From assembly GCA_017617935.1 (NCBI GenBank), contig JAFZVF010000094.1, positions 18,995 to 82,994 of the forward strand: a DNA stretch of 64,000 nucleotides. Direction: 5' to 3'. The notes beneath the pieces were generated by a model. The model saw nothing but the letters and a program-made list of their open reading frames with translations. It searched no databases and was not told where the DNA came from. The DNA comes from Clostridiales bacterium (GTDB lineage Bacteria > Bacillota > Clostridia > Saccharofermentanales > Saccharofermentanaceae). The translations under genes and the position numbers were made by a program. Of this stretch, positions 52,803 to 60,698 are shown in pieces; positions within the stretch are counted from its first letter, which is position 1, and each line of letters opens with the position of its first letter.

Positions 52803-53306
52803 ATGAATAAAAGAATGATGGCAGCGCTTATGGCAGCAAGCATTATGGTTTCCTTCACGGCATGCAACACGGCGAAACCCGCCGAGACGACTACAGAAGC
52901 CACGACCGAGGCAACGACTATCGCAGAAGAGGCCACGACTACTGAGGAAACGACGGAAGAAACGACTACTTCTGAAGAGACGACTACTACGGAAGAACCG
53001 ACCGTCACGGAAGAGTCCGTTATTGAGACTTCGGCAACGGCTACGACTGCAAACAAGCCTACGGCTAAGGCAAAGAAAGCTTCCGCGCCTTCAGTTCCCA
53101 AGGGATACAAAAAGCTTTACTGGGGCAAGAAGTATGGCGGTCATAAGGTATATATCGTCTACAACGAAAAGAAAGGCAAGGCTTTATACATGGGCTGGTG
53201 GAAGAACAAGTGGGTCACCCTCTGGCATGATGAAGCCGGTGATGATTACGAGGCTTGGGAAATCCAAAAGCCAGGTGGTACGACTTACTACGAAGTAGGA
53301 AATTGA
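52803..53306 (+). CDS. small lipoprotein with Thr/Glu linker and aromatic C-terminal domain
   Basis: The 167-residue protein has a lipobox (FTAC) and then about 55 residues almost entirely Thr, Glu and Ala, a wall-spanning linker. The C-terminal 75 residues are Trp/Tyr/Lys-rich ('KLYWGKKYGG', 'YMGWWKNKWVTLWHD', 'YEAWEIQKPG'), a composition that suggests a carbohydrate- or wall-binding module. I do not recognise a named family. The start is preceded by AAGGTGATG. Confidence 0.78.
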   Translation: MNKRMMAALMAASIMVSFTACNTAKPAETTTEATTEATTIAEEATTTEETTEETTTSEETTTTEEPTVTEESVIETSATATTANKPTAKAKKASAPSVPKGYKKLYWGKKYGGHKVYIVYNEKKGKALYMGWWKNKWVTLWHDEAGDDYEAWEIQKPGGTTYYEVGN

Positions 53307-53317
53307 TTTCAGAATAT

Positions 53318-53863
53318 TCAGAGCTTTTTCAGGATGACGGAGTAATTTCCGTCATCTTTCATTTCCATCACCATATAGGTCCTGGGAGACCCTGCGCGCG
53401 GCAGCGAAATGCTCCCGGGATTCAATACCCTGATGCCCGCGGATGCGTAAGGATCTGCCTCGTTATAGTACTTGTCATAGGCTTTCACGGAGTCGCCCCA
53501 GTTGTCGTAGGGAACGTGCGTGTGTCCGAAAAGAGCGATGTCGCACTCCTGCGCGGCGGCCGAGAGACAGAGCTCGTTAAGGCCGTAACCGACGAATTCC
53601 CTGTGACCGTGGCAGCAGTAGAACTTGTGGCCTTTGAGCGGGAAGACCGCCCTGTCGCGCAGTTCAGAGGAACCTGAATATCTGTCGCAGTTGCCCTTGA
53701 TGAATATGCAGGGCGTCTTTGGAGATCCTGCCCACAAAGCGACCGTTTTCTCATCATCTTCGATGTCGCCAAGATGAATGAGCATGTCAGGCCTCTCGCG
53801 TTCTATCGCGGTCTTTAGGTTGGCGTTTACGCGGTGTGAATCACTGACGATAAGTATCTTCAT
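53318..53863 (-). CDS. YfcE/MJ0936-type metallophosphoesterase
   Basis: The 181-residue protein has all motifs of the calcineurin-like fold: 'SDSH' (metal), 'HLGDIEDD', 'KGNCD', 'CHGHRE' and 'GHTH'. This small family splits phosphodiesters in vitro; the natural substrate is unknown. It overlaps the FkbM gene by 4 bp and is the second gene of that operon. Confidence 0.92.
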   Translation of the reverse strand: MKILIVSDSHRVNANLKTAIERERPDMLIHLGDIEDDEKTVALWAGSPKTPCIFIKGNCDRYSGSSELRDRAVFPLKGHKFYCCHGHREFVGYGLNELCLSAAAQECDIALFGHTHVPYDNWGDSVKAYDKYYNEADPYASAGIRVLNPGSISLPRAGSPRTYMVMEMKDDGNYSVILKKL

Positions 53864-54930
53864 AAGAAATAGTAATCAACGTCCCAGCCGGGAATGCAAG
53901 GGGTATGGCGCATATAAATGCGGTAATCGTCCCGTATCTCAAACACCTTTTCGGGTATTGCGAAAAGGTCTTCACTCTTGTGGTAGCACGCGATCTTCAA
54001 CTGCGGTTTGTTGTTCCTGATCGTATTTCCCGCGCCTTCAATGGCCGCGATCTCGCTTCCTTCGACGTCAAACTTTATGAAGCTTGCGTTCTTGCCGTCT
54101 TCAAGCGAATCCACGGTGACCTTGGCGATCTCGCGTCCTGTGTTGGTTTTGGCGGCTCTGGTTCCGCGGCCTCTGGAATTGGTGATCATTGCGGTGCCGC
54201 ATTCATCTGAGATGAGCGCGTTTACGCAGGTTACGGGGATGTTTAATGAATCAGCACACTCCGTAAGTTTCTTGAACGAATGGCGCTCGGGCTCGACTGC
54301 GGTTGCAGAAGAGAATTGGGGAAACGTTTTCGTGAAGCGCAGGAGCGTGTCGCCCCTGTACGCGCCAAGGTCAATGAACGAGCCGTTTTCCGCGAACGGG
54401 CCCAGAAGCGAGTCTGCTTCATCGGGCGTGACCTCGCAGTTTCTGAGGTATTCTATGCATCCCGAAAGCTTGTAATCCACAAGGTTTCTGAAGCACTTGC
54501 GCGACTCGTCGTCAGCGAGCCTTTCATACACTTTTTCAAGGCGATCCTTATTGCGCGTTACGAAATCCATGTCAAAGACTTCGCCGCCGCAGACCGGCAC
54601 GTCGGGGGCATACAGCTCATGCTTTTCTTCGATCGAATATACGTAAGAGAGAACGTCAGGCAGGGGAGAACCAAATGCGACGAGGACGATGAAGTCAGAG
54701 AGGCGCGTGGAAACCTCTTCAAAGGATTCCACTTTGAAGTTTCTGAAAAAGCGGCCTTCCCTCACAAATCCCGGGCTTGCGAACACGCCTGAGATCAGGC
54801 GTTCCAAAGATCGCCTTGTCAGTTCGTCCATTATCTTGTCGGCGCCGTCGCCGGTACCGTAGATGACGAGCGGCCTGTTTTCCTTTTCAAGATAAGACCA
54901 GAGATCGATTGTCGTTTCACAGAATTCCAT
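53860..54930 (-). CDS. FkbM-family methyltransferase
   Basis: From the ATG at 54930 the protein has 356 residues. An N-terminal part ('RPLVIYGTGDGADKIMDELT') looks like a nucleotide-binding Rossmann unit. The FkbM domain (about 170-350) has the SAM loop 'FIDLGAYRGDTLLRF', 'AVEPERHSFKKL' and 'SFIKFDVEGSEIAAIEG'. FkbM enzymes O-methylate natural products and glycans, so it may methylate a surface sugar. A GTG at 54948 is the alternative start; neither has a clear ribosome site. Confidence 0.88.
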   Translation of the reverse strand: MEFCETTIDLWSYLEKENRPLVIYGTGDGADKIMDELTRRSLERLISGVFASPGFVREGRFFRNFKVESFEEVSTRLSDFIVLVAFGSPLPDVLSYVYSIEEKHELYAPDVPVCGGEVFDMDFVTRNKDRLEKVYERLADDESRKCFRNLVDYKLSGCIEYLRNCEVTPDEADSLLGPFAENGSFIDLGAYRGDTLLRFTKTFPQFSSATAVEPERHSFKKLTECADSLNIPVTCVNALISDECGTAMITNSRGRGTRAAKTNTGREIAKVTVDSLEDGKNASFIKFDVEGSEIAAIEGAGNTIRNNKPQLKIACYHKSEDLFAIPEKVFEIRDDYRIYMRHTPCIPGWDVDYYFL

Positions 54931-54975
54931 TGATTTGAAATATACCACATTGTTGAACTGGTTGGCGGGACCGCC

Positions 54976-55241
54976 GGCAACAGGTAAAAATGGAAATTGT
55001 CAGGTTTTTACCTGTTGGTTTCTTAGGAATTTCAGTTCAAAAACCTTTCACCAACTGGTAACTTCACATGTTTTTTCGATTTTACCTGTTGGTTTTCTGT
55101 TTTATGAACCCGTGGCTTTCTAAACCAACAGGTAAAACACTGCGGTTTTGCAAAATTACCTGTTGGTCTGTGGTTTATAGACTTCCTCTAAGCCAAAACC
55201 AACAAGTAATTTCATAACTTTTGAGCATATTACCTGTTGGT
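54976..55241. repeat. phased array of alternating inverted 12-bp words
   Basis: The word TTACCTGTTGGT or its complement occurs eight times in strictly alternating orientation, starting at 54976, 55008, 55050, 55082, 55124, 55156, 55198 and 55230. Distances alternate 32 and 42 bp, so the unit period is exactly 74 bp. All four forward words are perfect; the reverse words carry up to two changes. The DNA between words is different in each unit. The array fills most of the 409-bp gap between divergent genes. The remainder (55242-55339) holds a TATTAT-like box and the AGGAGG-type site of the next gene. Confidence 0.88.
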
Positions 55242-55339
55242 AGTATCAACACATTTTCGAAATTTTACCGTTAGTGCAACATTTTGCATTTTCAGTTTGT
55301 ATTATAGGTGTAGACACGAATCAAACGGAGGATACAAAC

Positions 55340-56428
55340 ATGAAAAAGAGAAGGATTACATTGATGATAGCGGCCGCGTTGGCGATGCTGTTCCTGTTTG
55401 CAGGTTGTGCATCCACGACCAAGAACGTCATGGAAATGGCTGAGACTACGGCGGCTGGAGAAGCCTACGATTACGAAGACTCTGCCGGTGCACGTTACGC
55501 GCTGGGCGTAAACTCAAAGAAGTCAAGTGCCGCGCGTGCGGCATCCGGCGATGCCGAGACCAAGGCGGAAGCTGAAGACGTAAATAATGCGCCTCAGGCC
55601 CAGTCAGGTTCACAGAACCAGACCAACCTCGATCCGGAAAAGGGAAGGCTTCTGATCAGGAACGTTTCCATGGCAGCCGAGACAAAGGAATTCGAGTCGA
55701 TCCGCAAAGCGGTTGAAGACAAGGTCAAGGAACTCGGCGGATACATCGAGAATTCCGGAATCTCCGGAACAGGCAAGTCCGGGAGCCTTCGCAGGGCTAA
55801 TTACACCATCAGGGTTCCCGCTGAAAAACTCGATGACCTGATCGCAACGGTTGGCAGCAACTGCACCGTAACCAGCACGAATGAGAGCACGACGGACGTT
55901 ACGCTCAGCTATGTTGACACGAAGGCAAGACTCGAATCCCTCAGGGTTGAGCAGAAGCAGCTCACCGAACTCCTGAGCCAGGCCAAGGACCTCGATTCCA
56001 TCATCGTTCTACAGAACAGGCTTACCGAAGTCAGATACCAGATCGAATCCGCTGAGTCCACGCTCCGCGTTCTTGAGAACCAGGTTTCTTACGCGACGCT
56101 CCAGCTCAATATCAAAGAAGTCCTTGAGGTAAAGCCTCAGGAAGCACCTCATGTTGATACATACGGCGAGAAGCTCGTCAAGACCTTCAAGAACTCCCTT
56201 AAGGCCATCGGCGAATTCTTCAAGGGACTCCTGCTCGTAATCGTCGCACTGTCACCCGTTCTCGTTGTGATGATCATCATCGCCATCGTCGTACTCTGCA
56301 TCGTCTTTAACGCAAGGAAGAAGAGAAGGGCAAGGGCCGCCGCTGCGAATGCCGTTGCCGCAAAGCCTACTGAAAAGGCGCCTGCCGCTGCAGTAAAGAA
56401 CGAAGAGAAGAAAGAGGAAAAGGAATAA
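55340..56428 (+). CDS. DUF4349-domain lipoprotein with C-terminal membrane helix
   Basis: The start at 55340 (ACGGAGGA upstream) opens a lipoprotein signal (lipobox FAGC). Residues about 110-300 match DUF4349: 'RNVSMAAETKEFESIRKAVE', 'LGGYIENSGISG', 'IRVPAEKLDDLIATV', 'VTLSYVDTKARLESLRVEQ' and a coiled-coil segment. A membrane helix (about 305-330) and an Ala/Lys tail follow, so the protein is fixed to the membrane at both ends. DUF4349 proteins have no known reaction. Confidence 0.88.
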   Translation: MKKRRITLMIAAALAMLFLFAGCASTTKNVMEMAETTAAGEAYDYEDSAGARYALGVNSKKSSAARAASGDAETKAEAEDVNNAPQAQSGSQNQTNLDPEKGRLLIRNVSMAAETKEFESIRKAVEDKVKELGGYIENSGISGTGKSGSLRRANYTIRVPAEKLDDLIATVGSNCTVTSTNESTTDVTLSYVDTKARLESLRVEQKQLTELLSQAKDLDSIIVLQNRLTEVRYQIESAESTLRVLENQVSYATLQLNIKEVLEVKPQEAPHVDTYGEKLVKTFKNSLKAIGEFFKGLLLVIVALSPVLVVMIIIAIVVLCIVFNARKKRRARAAAANAVAAKPTEKAPAAAVKNEEKKEEKE

Positions 56429-56433
56429 GGCCT

Positions 56434-57126
56434 TCAGAACTCTCTGACTGAATAATCACACTCGGCTGCGAAGCTCTCCCACTTATCGGGATCTCCGCAG
56501 CCGATTTCATCATAGACCGCGCAGGTCAAAAAACCGCCGCTCCTGGCACCTGAGGCGGCTGCCTGGACGTCGTCGAAAACAAGCGCTTGCGAAGGCGTGA
56601 TCGAGGTGCCCCTTGCGTTTACGTAATTCAGTACTTTGAGGAAGATGTCAGGCGATGATTTGTCGATCTTTTTGCCGACGTCCTCCAACGTTATCACCGC
56701 TTCGAACATGCTTAAGACATCATTCTTTACAAGTGAGGAAACGGCATTGGTCCTGTTTAAGGCCGTGGCGACGCCCAGCTGGAAGCCGAGCCTTTTCGCC
56801 TCGTCGAGATATGCTTTCACGCCCGGCTTGAGCTCGACTTCGTCCCTATAAAAACCGATGACCATCTTGTCCCATTCTTCGATGATCTCGGAAGGGGAAA
56901 GGGGGAGCTTATATCTTCTTTGCGTATAGAGCGCGGCCTCGTCGATCGACGCGCGCTTTACGAAGTCGGTGTAATCAGGCGTCACTTCGTATCCGTAGCG
57001 CCCGAGAAAATCAACGTCGACCTTGAACCACACGTTCATGGAATCCAGGAGCGTGCCGTCCAGGTCAAAGACCAGGAGCTTCACGCCCTTTGCTTTAAGT
57101 TCTTTTAATGCAGGATAATCAGACAT
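56434..57126 (-). CDS. HAD-superfamily hydrolase (phosphoglycolate phosphatase-like)
   Basis: The 230-residue protein has the HAD motif I 'VFDLDGTLLDS', a helical cap, motif II around 'VATALNRTNAV', and motif IV 'LVFDDVQAAASGARSGG'. It should remove phosphate from a small metabolite. Its start codon shares one base with the stop of the fumarase beta gene (TGATG), so it is the third gene of that operon and may repair or recycle a metabolite there. Confidence 0.9.
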   Translation of the reverse strand: MSDYPALKELKAKGVKLLVFDLDGTLLDSMNVWFKVDVDFLGRYGYEVTPDYTDFVKRASIDEAALYTQRRYKLPLSPSEIIEEWDKMVIGFYRDEVELKPGVKAYLDEAKRLGFQLGVATALNRTNAVSSLVKNDVLSMFEAVITLEDVGKKIDKSSPDIFLKVLNYVNARGTSITPSQALVFDDVQAAASGARSGGFLTCAVYDEIGCGDPDKWESFAAECDYSVREF

Positions 57127-57749
57127 CAGTGCATGAAGTCAAGCTTGCCCTTAAGTCCGTTAAGGGCGGCTTCCTTCTTCTCCTGGAATTCTTTTTTGTT
57201 GTTCTCGATCAGGTTGTTGCCATATGAATCGATCGAAACGATAAGCGGTCCGAACTTCTCGGCCTTGAGCTTCCACATCGCTTCGGGCATGCCTAAGTCA
57301 AGCCACTCAACGCCTTCAACGTCAACGCATTCCTCAGCCGCAACGACTGCGCAGCCGCCCGGGAATATCGTGTGTATCGCGCAGTTGTCAATGCAGCCTT
57401 GAGTCGTCTTGGGGCCCATGCCGCCCTTGCCGATTATTATCTTTGCTCCTGTTGCCTTAAGGAATTCAGCCTGTGCCTTTTCCATTCTCATGGAGGTCGT
57501 GGGGCCTACGCTGATGACCTTGTACTTGTCAGGCTCGCCTTCAGCTGAGATCTTTTTCATGATTGGACCAGCGTGGAAGATGGCCTTGCCCTTGAGGTCG
57601 ACGGGCGATTCCTTGCCGCCTACGACGACCCTGATGTGAACGTCATCACGGCCCGTCGTAATGTCGCCGGTGAGATAGATGACGTCGCCGATACGTACCC
57701 TCCTGATGTCTTCATCAGACACGGGAGTTGTGAAATAAAACGTGCTCAT
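57126..57749 (-). CDS. class I fumarate hydratase / tartrate dehydratase, beta subunit
   Basis: The 207-residue protein begins at 57749 (AAGGAG upstream) with 'VIYLTGDITTGRDDVHIR', then 'GPIMKK', 'SVGPTTSMRMEK', 'IGKGGMGPKT' and 'VDVEGVEWLDLGMPEA'. This is the C-terminal half of single-chain class I fumarases. It pairs with the alpha subunit upstream. Fumarate is the common substrate, but L-tartrate cannot be excluded from sequence alone. Confidence 0.92.
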   Translation of the reverse strand: MSTFYFTTPVSDEDIRRVRIGDVIYLTGDITTGRDDVHIRVVVGGKESPVDLKGKAIFHAGPIMKKISAEGEPDKYKVISVGPTTSMRMEKAQAEFLKATGAKIIIGKGGMGPKTTQGCIDNCAIHTIFPGGCAVVAAEECVDVEGVEWLDLGMPEAMWKLKAEKFGPLIVSIDSYGNNLIENNKKEFQEKKEAALNGLKGKLDFMH

Positions 57750-58648
57750 AATGTGACTCCTTTGTGCGTGAAGAAATCGTATGTGAAGTCGGGACCTATC
57801 CTGATGCCTGCCCTTCTGTGAGCCCAGCATGCGGTCGAAAGGCCCATCGCGAGAGTAGCGGGATGCCTTGCGGCCTGCTCGATGTTGACTCCCATGACCG
57901 AGAGCTTTCCGCCGAATCCGCCGGGGCCAAGGCCGATCGAATTGAGGCCTTCTTCGAAATCCTTTTCCATCTGAGCGGCCTTGGGATTTTCGTTGTGCGA
58001 TCCTACGGGACGGAGCAGAGCCTTCTTGGAAAGCTTTGCCGCGACTTCAGCCGAGCCTGCGATGCCGATGCCTACGAGGCAGGGAGGACATGCGTTTACG
58101 CCGTATGAAGTCATCTGGTCGAAGACCGCCTTAGCGATTCCGTCATAGCCTTCGATTGGCATTAAGACCTTTGCCATTCCGGGAAGGGAGCATCCGCCGC
58201 CCGCCATGTAGAAATAGAGTTCAAGCTGGTCGCTGTCCTTTACCAATTCCCAGTCGATCCAAGGAACCTTGTGACCGACGTTGTTGCCCGTGTTGAACTC
58301 GTCGAAGACCTCGACGGCGTTATGTCTGAGAGGTGCCTTTACGGTTGCCTTTTTCACCGCTTCGACAAGCGCGTCTTCCACCTCATCAAGATAAGGGAAC
58401 TTCGTTCCGACCCTTGCGAAAAACTGCGGGATGCCGGTGTCCTGGCATGAAGGCCTGCCGAGCTTGTCGGCCATCTCCATGTTCTTTTTCATGACGTTGT
58501 AGATCTCGGGAGCAAAGCCCTCGTTCTCGATCTCGGCCATCTCGGAAAGCCTCTTGCGGACGTCGTCCGGAAGGTGTCCCGAAGCGTGGCAGATGAATGA
58601 ACAGACGAGATCTGAAAGCCTCTCTGCGGCAGCCGTATCGTGTGACAT
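57746..58648 (-). CDS. class I fumarate hydratase / tartrate dehydratase, alpha subunit
   Basis: The 300-residue protein carries the three cysteines of the [4Fe-4S] cluster: 'SCQDTGIPQFF', 'GGGCSLPGMAKVL' and 'CPPCLVGIGIAGS'. 'LGPGGFGGKLSVMGV' and 'RHPATLAMGLSTACWAHR' complete the family pattern. The enzyme is oxygen-sensitive, fitting an anaerobe. It overlaps the beta gene by 4 bp. The upstream DNA up to 58797 serves this and the divergent esterase gene. Confidence 0.93.
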   Translation of the reverse strand: MSHDTAAAERLSDLVCSFICHASGHLPDDVRKRLSEMAEIENEGFAPEIYNVMKKNMEMADKLGRPSCQDTGIPQFFARVGTKFPYLDEVEDALVEAVKKATVKAPLRHNAVEVFDEFNTGNNVGHKVPWIDWELVKDSDQLELYFYMAGGGCSLPGMAKVLMPIEGYDGIAKAVFDQMTSYGVNACPPCLVGIGIAGSAEVAAKLSKKALLRPVGSHNENPKAAQMEKDFEEGLNSIGLGPGGFGGKLSVMGVNIEQAARHPATLAMGLSTACWAHRRAGIRIGPDFTYDFFTHKGVTL

Positions 58649-58797
58649 TACAGTTGTCCTCCGTGCGTGATTTTCTCCGCCTATTATAGCAACAGAGCAA
58701 GCTTGTTGTGGGGGTGTAATTCGTAAAAGAATTTTTCTATAATTAAATGTAACGAAACCCGACCACCGAGAAGGTCAGCAACGGGGGTGATGACGAC

Positions 58798-59685
58798 ATG
58801 AAGAGCTTATTTCGCAAAAGAGCCGAACGCGAGTGTAAGATCTGGATCAAGAACTGTACTGAGTCAGATGCGCCGCGTCTCGCTTCTGAAACGTATCCGG
58901 CTGACGTTAAGATCGATGAAGACGTTAACTGGTCAGGCGATCCGCTGAATCTCACACTTGATTACTACCGCCCGTTCAACGTTGACAGTTCGAAAGAGTG
59001 TTTTCTCCTCATTCACGGCGGCGCGTTCTGTTATGGCACAAAGGTTTTGGACAAGTGCTTCGGGATGCATCTTGCGAGGTACTCCGGGATTCCCGTAGCG
59101 AACATGGATTACACGCTGATGCCCGAGGCGGGACTGTCTAAGATCGTCGGCCAGATATTCAAATGCATGAACTTCCTTACCGCGAATTACGGCATACAGA
59201 CTTTTCATCTTACCGGTGATTCTGCTGGCGGTTATCTTGCGATGATCTCAGCGCTTGCCGCAAGGAACAGCCACATTGCGCATGATCTCTGGGTATTCGA
59301 AAAACTCAAGGGAAAAGTGGTTTCGACAAGCCCCATATGCGGCGGATTCAGATACCCGCCCAAAGGCTTCCCGGCTATCTTTTTTGAGGAAGCTCAGACT
59401 GAACACCCGAAGGTCAAGCAGCGCCTTCCTGATTACGTTTACGACATCTCAAAGATTGCAGTACTCGACAAGGACCTCAAGGTCTGCCTGATCACCGGCG
59501 AGGACGATTTTCTCCGCGAAGACAATCACAAGCTGAAGGAAATCCTGTCTGACGCATTGTTCTACGATGCGGATAATGAAGGCGAACTTCACATGCATCA
59601 TGTTTTCCCGATCGCTCATCCCGAGTGGCCGCAGTCCGTCAAGGCGATACAGCTGATCACGGACAACGCGACGAGGAAGGCTTAA
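58798..59685 (+). CDS. alpha/beta hydrolase (hormone-sensitive-lipase-type esterase)
   Basis: The 295-residue cytoplasmic protein has the oxyanion-hole motif 'LIHGGAF', the nucleophile elbow 'GDSAGG', an acidic 'GEDDFL' and a C-terminal His in 'HHVFPIAHPEW', the full catalytic set of this esterase group. The substrate is unknown. It converges on the ribU gene and shares the hairpin terminator at 59762. Confidence 0.88.
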   Translation: MKSLFRKRAERECKIWIKNCTESDAPRLASETYPADVKIDEDVNWSGDPLNLTLDYYRPFNVDSSKECFLLIHGGAFCYGTKVLDKCFGMHLARYSGIPVANMDYTLMPEAGLSKIVGQIFKCMNFLTANYGIQTFHLTGDSAGGYLAMISALAARNSHIAHDLWVFEKLKGKVVSTSPICGGFRYPPKGFPAIFFEEAQTEHPKVKQRLPDYVYDISKIAVLDKDLKVCLITGEDDFLREDNHKLKEILSDALFYDADNEGELHMHHVFPIAHPEWPQSVKAIQLITDNATRKA

Positions 59686-59700
59686 ATCCGCCGAGTGCGA

Positions 59701-59800
59701 AAAAAGTGTTCAAAAGCTCCTGAATTGAGCACAAAAAAGTGCAATTCCGATAAAAGTGACTAAAAAAGTGCTCAAAACCATCGATTTTGAGCACTTTTTT
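59701..59800. terminator. twin hairpins including a bidirectional terminator
   Basis: AAAAAAGTGCTCAAAA and TTTTGAGCACTTTTTT form a perfect 16-bp stem with a 7-nt loop (59762-59800), with T runs on both strands, so it can end both convergent genes. A related weaker pair, GTGTTCAA/TTGAGCAC, lies at 59706-59732. In both pairs the half-sites start 19 bp apart. Confidence 0.82.
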
Positions 59801-59829
59801 TGCAATTACAGTCTTGGTCACCCGGAGTC

Positions 59830-60513
59830 TTACGCCTGTTCAGGCTCCGCCTCGTCCTTGACGCCCTGCGTGACTTCGCGGGTCTGGTGGATCAGCTTTG
59901 ACACGGGCTTGTAGATGAAGAAGGTGACTACCGATACGACGATTCCCTTGAAAAGATTGAAGGGGACGAAGGCGAACAAGAGCAACGTCAGCTCATCCTT
60001 GATGAGGGGATTGACTTTGGCACTCGAGCCAATGATCGCTTCCATGGGGAAATTCATTACCGAACCATAGAGCGGCAGGTTGATGAATGCGTTGACCGGG
60101 ACTGCGATTATCACGAGTGCCAGCGTGCCGATCGCCATTGAGACCGCCGCGCCCTTCCTTGTGTGGAGCTTAAGATAGACAAGGCCTGAGAAGCCTACGA
60201 AGATGGAACCCGTGATGAAGTTGGAAAGCTCGCCGATGCCCATCGTTGCGCTGAAGGGCAGGTGGATCAGGTTCTTTAAGAGCTCGATGACGATGCCCCA
60301 GACAGGGCCCAACGCAAATGCTCCAACTAGAACCGGGATCTCGGAGAAATCGAACTTAAGGAACGGGGGCATTAACGGGAGCGGCACTTCAAGATACATG
60401 AGGATGAAGGCCATTGCCGTGAGGATCGCCGTGACAGTGATGCGGCGGATCATTGCCTTACGGCGTGATTTAGCGTCGGCGAGGCCGACAGTTGCAGGGG
60501 TGGAAACTGACAT
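59830..60513 (-). CDS. ribU: ECF transporter substrate-binding component, RibU-type (riboflavin)
   Basis: The 227-residue protein has about six hydrophobic segments and the RibU-like 'FLKFDFSEIPVLVGAFALGP' with 'IGELSNFITGSIF'. It binds vitamin in the membrane and works with a shared ECF energising module encoded elsewhere. An FMN riboswitch lies directly upstream, so riboflavin is the expected substrate and expression should fall when FMN is plentiful. C-terminal tail is Glu/Gln-rich. Confidence 0.9.
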   Translation of the reverse strand: MSVSTPATVGLADAKSRRKAMIRRITVTAILTAMAFILMYLEVPLPLMPPFLKFDFSEIPVLVGAFALGPVWGIVIELLKNLIHLPFSATMGIGELSNFITGSIFVGFSGLVYLKLHTRKGAAVSMAIGTLALVIIAVPVNAFINLPLYGSVMNFPMEAIIGSSAKVNPLIKDELTLLLFAFVPFNLFKGIVVSVVTFFIYKPVSKLIHQTREVTQGVKDEAEPEQA

Positions 60514-60521
60514 GTAAACAC

Positions 60522-60660
60522 TTCCTCTCTTCCGGACTTTACCGTCGGCCGCAGAGTCTCACTGCGTCAATCCTGCATGTAGAAATTTTACAGGACTTGC
60601 GGACTTCCCTACCCAAGGGTCACCGCCGGTCGGAGAATTACGCTCCGCCTTGGACGCCTC
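60522..60660 (-). ncRNA. FMN riboswitch (RFN element)
   Basis: Read on the minus strand, the leader contains the conserved RFN blocks CCGACCGGCGGTGA, GGGAAGTCCGC and CGACGGTAAAGTCCGGAAG, with the closing stem near both ends. Spacing between blocks matches the six-helix FMN aptamer. It ends a few bases before the ribosome site of the ribU gene, so translational or early transcriptional control is expected. Confidence 0.95.
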
Positions 60661-60661
60661 A

Positions 60662-60689
60662 ATTATACCCGCAGGAGCGGGTTTGTAAA
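60662..60689 (-). promoter_or_regulatory. promoter of the FMN riboswitch-ribU transcript
   Basis: On the minus strand TTTACA (60684-60689) and a perfect TATAAT (60662-60667) are 16 bp apart. Transcription would start just before the riboswitch. The spacer itself contains a CCCGC/GCGGG hairpin that may help end the upstream gene. Confidence 0.75.
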
Positions 60690-60698
60690 GTGGGATTT

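Noticed and set aside
54976..55241. CRISPR-like array
   Set aside because: Words are 12 bp, alternate in orientation and show no leader or cas genes; direct repeats of CRISPR length are absent.
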